Source of the DNA: Pirellulaceae bacterium
GTDB lineage: Bacteria > Planctomycetota > Planctomycetia > Pirellulales > Pirellulaceae
Reading direction: 5' to 3'
DNA: 64,000 nt
NCBI GenBank assembly: GCA_026004775.1
Contig: BPJU01000010.1
Location: forward strand, 1-64,000
In this document: one piece after another, positions 46,401-52,397 of the stretch
Numbering within the stretch: the first letter of the stretch is position 1
How the letters are laid out: the number at the start of each line of letters is the position of its first letter
Translations under genes and position numbers: made by a program
The notes under the pieces: generated by a model
What the model saw: only the letters and a program-made list of their open reading frames with translations
Databases searched by the model: none
What the model was told of the DNA's origin: nothing

Positions 46401-46551
46401 GGCTGTTGAGTGCGACTTGTTGCTCCTGGAGCGACTTGTTGCGTGAGATGAGAAGATCGCGTGGCCGGGCGGCGATCTGCATCAAGCGGCTGACGGTTTC
46501 CTGGATAGGGATGCCGGTGATCAGCCCCACATTCGGTTGGATTGGTGCCAT
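43465..46551 (-). CDS. fliD: Flagellar hook-associated protein 2 (filament cap)
   Basis: The filament capping protein, which promotes flagellin folding at the tip. It has 1028 residues, about twice the enteric length. The N-terminal FliD_N domain is GLITGIPIQETVSRLMQIAA and so on; the C-terminal FliD_C domain includes SIASASPTPVTVTVEASYKS, KFDAETNTTGILFG, EYDESKLKQLLAEDPAAVEKF and a coiled-coil end. The middle holds many flagellin-IN type repeats (GTITVQDVGTSTAAADL, GLFKVESVSGGTAAETLG) and a module YDGVRIRFIDSG...YDPNQKLLTFDID that also occurs in the flagellin nearby. GAGGAGA precedes the ATG by 4-5 nt. Confidence 0.93.
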   Translation of the reverse strand: MAPIQPNVGLITGIPIQETVSRLMQIAARPRDLLISRNKSLQEQQVALNSLTALVVAIQLAAKNLAKASLFTNRAVTSSAPTILSATVNGTPSPGTYQFTPIRTAQTSSWISGGFVSRDQPLAAGRLVVGIATHVNNSLPLDQLNGGLGVQRGKIRITDRSGTSEVIDLSLAYDVQDVLDAINNATQIRVRAHVQGDRFVLEDLTGQTTSNLRVENVAGGLTADDLGLSGIDVAASSATGSDIVRLGPQTLLASLNDANGIDYRNGVAELKVSFRDGSNPLLIDFGDFSRPEGFARATTSAANGVNAQLTVTAKTKGAAYDGVRIRFIDSGTVTAGNETVSYDPNQKLLTFDIDAGASTAAGVVAALNNNATVSSLFSITAGGDGSGIVSLNDTATLTGGAAIPAVTNPTVGDLLRVLNEADPDRLEARIAADGDRLELIDKTSGAGLFKVESVSGGTAAETLGVAGQSAAGTITGRRLLGSLQSSLLASLHGGKGVGQLGLLRIVNRQGVETLVDLSASETLDDVIAAINAAGAGVTASVNRARNGLELRDESGGGGALIVQSADATQTAEQLGIEANTASPTVNGLALDRQIVSRNTLLETYRFGQPVRSGSFTITDATGKTAAVNLALLQPKTVGELLDIINGLGLSLVARINDRGDGIALEDTSGGSGTITVQDVGTSTAAADLRIAGQSTAQNINGQTVQILDGTATLSIEIASGDTPADLVERINASNGPVEASLVQQSGATPYRLLLSSRRPGTAGLLQVDDRDSPFALVENVRGQDALLGVGSGTGQLLLSSPTNSFSQPVQGLDVSIASASPTPVTVTVEASYKSFLANVKLFVDKYNETINKLREYTKFDAETNTTGILFGTTEAIRVNSALGRFISGEVRGAGTLRTFAQVGISVKDDGTLEYDESKLKQLLAEDPAAVEKFFTTPELGVAARLDALIENLAGAGNSVLINRNHAIQRRIEQNNERIDFWNKRLEKQQQILLAQFFRLENVVARMQATLDALSRLQPVPPLTSTQRG

Positions 46552-46781
46552 GCCGTCTCCTCAGCATTTTCCCAGGATTGCCATGAAGGCAACCCTGGGA
46601 GGATTTTCCTCCCTAATGGGACATCGCCATTTCGACAAACTGCGCAAGGTTTACCGGGCGTAAGCCCGAAATTGGATAGTGAGCCGTTTTACCAATTCGA
46701 AAATGGCGCTGTCCAACTAAAATCATCGGCGAACTTCCGGCGGCCGACGCAATGGAAGGCGGGCCGGTGTCCAGAAAGATA

Positions 46782-46814
46782 CTGCCGGGCGCCCCATCAG
46801 GCGGCACCCGGCAG
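46782..46814 (-). terminator. Hairpin after the flagellin gene
   Basis: CTGCCGGG (46782-46789) pairs perfectly with CCCGGCAG (46807-46814), and the inner GCC/GGC may extend the stem. It lies about 28 bp past the flagellin stop on the minus strand and is followed by TATCTTTCT, a weak T-rich tail. Confidence 0.5.
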
Positions 46815-46842
46815 CGGGAGGATGGAAGATCGGGAGGGACTA

Positions 46843-48913
46843 TTATCGCAGCAGGGCCAACACGTTTTGGGGATTCTGGTTGGCGATGGCCAATACCGAC
46901 GTACCGGCCTGGACCAGAATCTGAGCGCGGGTCAGCGCGGCGGTTTCTTTGGCGAAATCCGCATCGCGGATGCTGCTTTCGGCTTCGGTTAGGTTGGTGA
47001 GCGTGTCGTTGAGCGAAGCGATATTCGTATCGAGCATGGCTCGCTGGAAAGCACCCAGCCGGCCGCGGAGGCTGGCGACTTTGTTGATCACTTCGTCCAG
47101 GACCGCCGCTGCTCCGGTAGGATCGGTGGCCAATGCTTTGGTACCGCCGCTGGCCAGTTCATACAGCCGCCCGCTTACGCCGCCCAGCGACGCGGTGTTG
47201 ACGCTGGAGATTCCCAGCCGCACTTGCTGAGCGCTGACCACGTCCGGGCCCAACTGGAACAGCGCACCGCCGCCGCTGATCTCGAAAGTGAAGCCTTCCG
47301 ACGTGCCGGCGGCCACGGTCAGCGACATTTGCAGCGAAGCCGTGTTGATCGAGAACGTATTCCCGTCGGCGGTGGCCTTCACACCGTTGATGCGGGCATC
47401 GATATCCGTACCGGTTGCTCGCGTGGCGCTCAGTTTCTTCTTGAACTGCCCGCCCGAGCCCTTCGCTGATCACGTCCGCCTGCACGAAGGCTTTCGAGCC
47501 GTACTGCGGTGGAGCGGAGTGTCAGGATGCCGCCGCTCTGCGATGCGGAAACTCCGGTGGCATCGGATAACAGTTGGATGGCGGCCACCATGTCGTTGAT
47601 GGAGGCGCCTTGTTGGAAATTGAACACCTGCGCCCCGTTCTTGCCGGAAATCTGAAGCACCAGGTCCGCCAGCAGCGTACCGCCACCCGTGTTGTTGGTG
47701 TTGGCCGTCGCGTCCGCATCGGCCGTTCCACCATTGACATTGCCGTCCCCGTTGGCGTTGGCCGTTGCTGTGAACTCGGCCAAATTGTTGATCGCCGTGG
47801 CAATGTCGCTGAGAGCCGTGTTGTTCGTATCGTTGATGTAGATTTTTAATGTGTTCGCAGTCGGGTTATACACCGCGGTGGGGGAGGCCGCGGGTGTACT
47901 GCTGTTGGCCACCACGCTGATCGCCAGGTTGTTGAAATCGGGTCCGGCCGTCACCGCCGTGATCACGACCTCGTCGGCATCGGTCGTGCCGGTGACACTG
48001 GCATCGGCGCCCGACCCGTCAATCGCACCCGCCGCGTTGACGACTGCCTCGAACTGCGTCAATGCGTTGACCGCCGCCGCCACATTGGCCGCCGTTGTCG
48101 CGGCCGCGTTGTTGATGTGGATTTTCAGAGTCGCTTGTTATCTTCGCTCGTATTCCGCGATACTCCTCTCCCACAGCCGTCGTGTCGGCCACAAATTGAA
48201 CCGTAACGCCCTCATACTTGCTCACCGGGCTCCTTCGCGATGATCGTCAGGTCCGTATTGGCATCCGTGAATGTACCCGCAGCAAATCTCACTTCAGGAC
48301 GGAATTTCAGCGTGGCCGTGGCTTGCGTGTTGGCCGAAAATGCCCCGCTGGCCGTGGTGATTTCTGCGCGCGTTGCGGCACTGTTGATGTCGACGTCCAC
48401 AGATAGTTTGCCCGTGGCGCCCAGATTGGCCTGGTAGATAGTCGAATCAACTACCGAGCTTACGGATTGGATCGTCGTGATAAAGTCGAGGCTGCCATCC
48501 AACAATCGCCGGCCCTGGAATGTGGTCGTTTGGGAAATGCGGTTAATGGCATCCAAGGACGAGTCAATTTGCAACTGGTTAGCCGCGATCTCGTCCTCGG
48601 ATAAAGCGCCGTTGTTGGCCGCCTCGGTCACCAATGCTCGGATGTCGGTCAACAGGCTGCTTACCTGGCCCAGTGCACTGTCGGCCGTGGCAATGATCTG
48701 GTTGGCACGCTGGCTGTTGGAGATCGCCTTCTGGATCGAGCCGATGTCGGCACGCAGCACTTCGCTGGCGATCAAACCAGCCGGATCGTCCTTGCCGCTG
48801 TTGATCCGCAAGCCGGTGCTCAGTCGTGTCAGTGCCGTCTGAAGCTGGTTGTTCGTCCGAGCCAGATTGTTCTGTGCGATCAAGGAGCTGACGTTCGTAT
48901 TGATGCGGGTCAT
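46843..48913 (-). pseudogene. fliC: Flagellin, reading frame changed about four times
   Basis: The N-terminal D0/D1 is intact (TRINTNVSSLIAQNNLARTN, LSTGLRINSGKDDPAGLIAS), as is the C-terminal D1/D0 (SIRDADFAKETAALTRAQIL, IANQNPQNVLALLR). The central part needs frame changes near 48217 (Q-Y: extra G in CAAGTATGAG), within 48125-48160, near 47504 (extra G in GCAGTACGGC) and near 47459-47461 (extra G in GAAGGGCTCG). Every step is +1. After correction the middle reads as variable flagellin modules (YEGVTVQFVADTTAVGEEY, TLKIHINNAATTAANVAAAV, YGSKAFVQADVISEGSGGQF). About 690 codons in total. GGGG lies 8 nt before the ATG. It is either a damaged gene or a place of sequencing errors. Confidence 0.85.
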
Positions 48914-49402
48914 GCGAAAAACCCCTTACGCGTTCCTCGACGTTCGGGCGTTCCCGATAATGTGCCCTCACGCCGTCCTCTACTGGATGGTTCTTGCTCG
49001 TGTTCCTTTACCGACTGCGCACCTCTTTCCACAAAGCGACTACGAATCCTGCACCAGGGTTGGTGGCTCCCGTGGTAATTATCATCGGTTGTGATAACCT
49101 GGGAGCTTTAGGCAGGTATGTTGGCGGGAGCATTCGTAGTGCCTAGTGGCATATAGCACGCTTCGGACAGTCAAGGCTGCAATTTCGCAGATTTTCACGC
49201 CGGCAAGCAATCTGCTCTGCTTCACCCGCTGTTACAAACGGTAAACCCGATAAAAACCAGACGCGCCAACAGTGGTCTCCGGCGTTTTCCCGGCAAGTGT
49301 GCGTAGGCTGTAAGGGAGTTTATAATCATTGTTGACTTGGCGGTCCTCGTTTTTGCACCCGGCAATGGGTTGATCCGTAGTCCATGAGGGGAGGGAGCGG
49401 CA
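48914..49402. other. Intergenic region upstream of flagellin and PEBP gene
   Basis: About 490 bases between divergent genes, no gene seen. TTATCA (49079-49084) and TGATAA (49092-49097) form a short palindrome; on the minus strand a TAAAG...ACCGATGA pattern nearby is reminiscent of a flagellar sigma28 promoter, but the spacing is two bases too long. Confidence 0.4.
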
Positions 49403-50053
49403 ATGCCTGAGGTTCCGACGTGCCCCTCGAGTAACCACCGCCCAGCAGCACGCTATTGTGTTGGCATTCGTTATGTGTTGATAATTTCGGTGGTTGTCGG
49501 TTCTTGCCGTCCGTCGACGGGGGGCAGAGGCGATACGGCTGAGATTCGTCAAGGGGGCCATCCTATGAAGCTTGAGAGTTCTGGCTTTGCCCAAGGTGCA
49601 ACCATTCCCAGGCAGTATACGGCTGATGGAGCTGATCGGTCGCCACCGCTTGCATGGAGCGATGTTCCCGAGGGTACAAAATCGTTTGCCCTGATTTGCG
49701 AAGACCCGGATGCTCCCAGCCCTCGTCGGCCGGCGCCGACACCGTGGGTCCACTGGGTGATTTATAACATTCCCGCGGACCGCACGGACCTGCCCGAAGG
49801 GGTGGCCCGACATCCGGAACTACCTGAACTGGGTGGGGCCCGCCAAGGCAAGAATTCCTGGCCGAGCGACAACGTTGGCTATCGCGGACCGGCACCGCCG
49901 CCCGGCAGCGGCACCCACCGCTATTTCTTCCGCATCTACGCCCTGGACAGCCTACTGAATCTGCCCGCAGGTGCTACGAAAGATGAGCTGATGCGGGCTA
50001 TGAAAGGTCATATTTTGGGCCAGGGGGAATGCTATGGAACATATCAACGTTGA
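49403..50053 (+). CDS. PEBP / YbhB-YbcL family protein, probable lipoprotein
   Basis: Phosphatidylethanolamine-binding protein-like fold. Signatures: ADGADRSPPLAWSDVPEGTK, FALICEDPDAPSPRR, WVHWVIYNIPADR, then YRGPAPPPGSGTHRYFFRIY and LDSLLNLPAGATKDELMRAM. The ligand pocket residues (DPDAP, HW, GxHRY) are intact. Bacterial members have no agreed biochemical role. Starting at the ATG 49403, which has a strong GGGAGGGAG site, gives a leader with a short hydrophobic stretch and a VVVGSC lipobox, 216 residues. The in-frame ATG at 49565, also behind AAGGGGG, would give a cytoplasmic 162-residue protein. Both starts may be used. Confidence 0.85.
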   Translation: MPEVPTCPSSNHRPAARYCVGIRYVLIISVVVGSCRPSTGGRGDTAEIRQGGHPMKLESSGFAQGATIPRQYTADGADRSPPLAWSDVPEGTKSFALICEDPDAPSPRRPAPTPWVHWVIYNIPADRTDLPEGVARHPELPELGGARQGKNSWPSDNVGYRGPAPPPGSGTHRYFFRIYALDSLLNLPAGATKDELMRAMKGHILGQGECYGTYQR

Positions 50054-50081
50054 CTAGTTAGCTAATACGGGGACATTTTTT

Positions 50082-50118
50082 GTTTTGTCGTAACCGTTCA
50101 CGGTCCGAGAGTGAACGG
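50082..50118 (+). repeat. Palindromic element, copy 1 (half)
   Basis: GTTTTGTCGTAACCGTTCAC followed by GG, identical to the right half of the full element at 50868-50911. CCGTTCAC (50094-50101) can pair with GTGAACGG (50111-50118). Confidence 0.7.
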
Positions 50119-50309
50119 AAACGTATGAACTTGCCGCCGGGCCACACGCACCACAAGGGAATCGAACGTACGGTTTGTCCCACCCAGGCCGGTGGTCTGG
50201 GCTCAACGAAACGCGACTTATTAGGCTGCTGGTGGCGCGTCAATAACGATACGCTCGTCGCCCTGCTTGCTGATTGCGGAAAAAAAACGTTACCCACCCC
50301 CTCCCTCCC

Positions 50310-50480
50310 CGCCTACGAAGAAAACTTCCTACTGCCTCTTCCCCCGCCTGCGGAAAAACTTCTTACTCCCTCTTCGCCCGCTTCCGGAAAAAACTTCCTA
50401 CTCCATTTCCTCCTGCTTGCGGAAAAACTTCCCACGCCCTCTTTTCCCGCCTGGGGAATAACTTCCCACGCCCTCTCCCC
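50310..50480 (+). repeat. Tandem repeat, about five 34-35 bp units
   Basis: Each unit has the pattern CGCCTGCGGAAAAACTTCC then TACTCCCTCTTCCCC, with 3-6 differences between units. The last unit merges into the G/C-rich hairpin at 50472-50501. Confidence 0.75.
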
Positions 50481-50501
50481 CCGCCTGCGGGGGGAGAGGG
50501 T
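50472..50501. repeat. CCCTCTCCCC hairpin
   Basis: CCCTCTCCCCCC pairs with GGGGGGAGAGGG across a short loop. A second one (CCCTCTCCCCC-TAAA-GGGGGAGAGGG, about 50543-50568) follows, joined by CCCTCACCCC-like sequence. This kind of palindrome is dispersed in intergenic DNA of many bacteria. Confidence 0.6.
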
Positions 50502-50867
50502 AGGGTGAGGGGGGGCAGGGAATAGATAACCCCTCACCCCGGCCCTCTCCCCCTAAAGGGGGAGAGGGAGTGGCGTTTGTACGTCCTAAAGGGGGGAGAG
50601 AGAGTAGGGTTTTCCACTTGCCACCAGCAAGGGCATTCGACTATTTATCCCAGACGGTGAGGAACCGGTTGGGCGAACGCCCGGAGCCTTTTCGGCTGTG
50701 GATAGTCTTGGCACTCGCCAAAAGATTGATTGTTGAAGAAATGGTCTATTATTCTGACCCCTTTTATCTTTTCGCCATTCCCATCGGCATTGAACAACCA
50801 GAAAGAGTTCACGCACATGGAGTCGATAGCGATGTACACCGGTCGGCCTGCCGCGATTGCCGGCTAA

Positions 50868-50911
50868 CCAACCGTGAACGGTTACGTTTTGTCGTAACCG
50901 TTCACGGTTGG
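50868..50911. repeat. Palindromic element, full copy
   Basis: Perfect 18-bp inverted repeat: CCAACCGTGAACGGTTAC (50868-50885), loop GTTTTGTC, and GTAACCGTTCACGGTTGG (50894-50911). Each arm is itself nearly palindromic (AACCGT-GA-ACGGTT). Confidence 0.85.
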
Positions 50912-50944
50912 CAAATAAAGAAAACGATATTGGTTTAGGGGGTA

Positions 50945-50994
50945 GCGGAAGTCGCAAGGCGGAACGCGCCAGCGTTCCGCCGTAAGACTTCCGC
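50945..50994. repeat. Nested hairpin 1 (GCGGAAGTC outer, GGCGGAACGC inner)
   Basis: Outer arms GCGGAAGTC (50945-50953) and GACTTCCGC (50986-50994) enclose GCAA/GTAA internal-loop strands and a perfect inner stem GGCGGAACGC (50958-50967) with GCGTTCCGCC (50972-50981), loop GCCA. Confidence 0.8.
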
Positions 50995-51063
50995 ATTGAA
51001 AAAATCCTCGCGAAGCGTCTACTTTCCGTATGCGGAACACGCTAGTGTTCCGCACTTTCAATG
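50994..51063. repeat. Nested hairpin 2 (CATTGAAA outer, TGCGGAACAC inner)
   Basis: Inner stem TGCGGAACAC (51031-51040) and GTGTTCCGCA (51045-51054) with loop GCTA is perfect. CATTGAAA (50994-51001) and TTTCAATG (51056-51063) pair outside it. The inner hairpin is the same element as hairpin 1 with a compensated G-C to A-T pair. Confidence 0.75.
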
Positions 51064-51090
51064 GTGAGGCACCGAACGACCCTCGAATTC

Positions 51091-51114
51091 AACCGTGAAC
51101 GGTTACGTTTTGTC
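51091..51114 (+). repeat. Palindromic element, copy 3 (half)
   Basis: AACCGTGAACGGTTAC followed by GTTTTGTC, identical to the left half plus loop of the element at 50868-50911. Confidence 0.75.
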
Positions 51115-51185
51115 CCATGACCCGATCGCCGGCGCCACGCGCATCCACCAGCGCCGTTGCACCTTCCTGGCTGAAAGATTCTTCT

Positions 51186-52369
51186 TTACTGCGAGATACC
51201 GGGATGCAACGTTTTCACCACTTCTTCCGGATCGACATGCACGTCCACGGCAAAGAATGACTCGCCCGCGTCGCGCGTGAGCATGGCCTTCAGCAGGTGC
51301 TGGGGTGTGCTGGAGCGGATCCAGCCTACATTCCCTGACGCCCAAAGTACCAGGAAACCGTCATCACGCAGACAACCGAGCGCCGGTAGCGGATACGACG
51401 GCTCGAAGTCGGCCGGCTGCGTCCATGGCACGGCCAGTTTCTCCGGTACTTCTACGAGCATGGCGGTATTTTCTGCCCCGTCGGTAAACTCATCGGCCAG
51501 GCGCCCATGCTGCCATCGGAGGGCATAGCTCTCCCCAACCACAGCAAGGCAATGGGTGCGATCGGTCTGGCTCCCCGGCAGGCGGTATACATCCGGGATA
51601 AGCGGTAGGAGTTTGCGGTTATGTGCGCTGTTCCAAGGTTCATTCAGCCGGAACTGCCTGTACAGTTGTTCGTAGCCTAAATAGGGCAATAAAGTGACGC
51701 GCCAACTGAGCAACTTGCGCCCGGCAATCGTAATGGCTGCCGGCGGATAGGCTCCGTGCTCATTGTGGTAGCGGTCAAACGCCTGCGCGATTCGTTCCAG
51801 ATTGCCTGCGGCGATTTGAAAACGCTCGGCAGCGGTAAGTTCCCTCTCGACCTGCCGCGTACCCGGCCCCCGTTCCTCCAAGCTTGCCGGTTCCTGCAAC
51901 TTCTCGGATCGCCTTGCCGCACCCGATCCCTCGTCAGAAACACGGTTCGCTTGAACCGATGGGGATTCTTGGGACGGCTTGCGCTTTTCATTGACTGGGA
52001 ACCAAATTCTCCCGAAGTAGAAATGGAGGGCGCTTTCGAGAGGTCTTCGTCGGGCTTTTCTTCCGCGGCCGGCTCATTTCGACCGGAGCCCGCAGGAAGT
52101 TGCCGTTTTTGAAAGTTTGTGATCTCCGGACGAGCAGAAACATCTCTCGCCTGTGAATTTCCCTGGTTATCAGCAACAACAGCAGTCACCTCGCGTACCG
52201 TTTCTTCCTCCTCGTCGATACGGCGGATCGCGTATCGCTTCATGGAGGCTTGAGGATCGAGATTACAGGCGGGCAAAAGGCAAACTACCATCAAGACAAC
52301 CAGGAACAACGGCGAACCCATCGCCACCGGCCTAGTGCCTGACTTTCGACGCATATCATGTCGGTGCAT
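51186..52369 (-). pseudogene. Lipoprotein with DUF1559-like domain, split by a frameshift
   Basis: Two overlapping frames make one gene. The first (from ATG 52369, GAGGAG 7 nt upstream) encodes a lipoprotein signal with lipobox LLPAC, then a hydrophilic linker (EEEETVREVTAVVADNQGN). The second continues VQANRVSDEGSGAARRSEKL and a DUF1559-type domain: LERIAQAFDRYHNEHGAYPP, LLSWRVTLLPYLGYEQLYRQ, then a beta-rich end CLRDDGFLVLWASGNVGWIR. The switch must occur between about 51995 and 51960 (one base lost or two gained). Without the shift the product stops at 51677. It is the last gene of a tight minus-strand group, 28 bp after the PilM fusion. Confidence 0.7.
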
Positions 52370-52397
52370 TGTTCAACTCCTCAGAAATCCAATCCGC

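Larger units (their letters stand above)
50054..51185. repeat. Gene-free repeat hub (palindromes and tandem repeats)
   Basis: 1.1 kb with no supportable gene. It holds three copies of an AACCGTGAACGGTT-centred palindrome, about five tandem units of 34-35 bp, two G/C hairpins with CCCTCTCCCC arms, and two nested GCGGAAC hairpins (listed separately). Open frames here are only translations of the repeats. Confidence 0.75.

Noticed and set aside
49079-49110. Possible sigma28 promoter for flagellin
   Set aside because: TAAAG and ACCGATGA on the minus strand are close to consensus but 17 nt apart instead of 15, and lie about 170 bp from the start codon.
50310-50480. CRISPR array
   Set aside because: Units are degenerate and directly adjacent without unique spacers, so this is a tandem repeat, not repeat-spacer structure; no cas genes are present.
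50586-50996. Minus-strand open frame of about 136 codons in the repeat hub
   Set aside because: It is made of translated palindromes (the RERLRQN peptide) and lacks any domain or ribosome-binding site.
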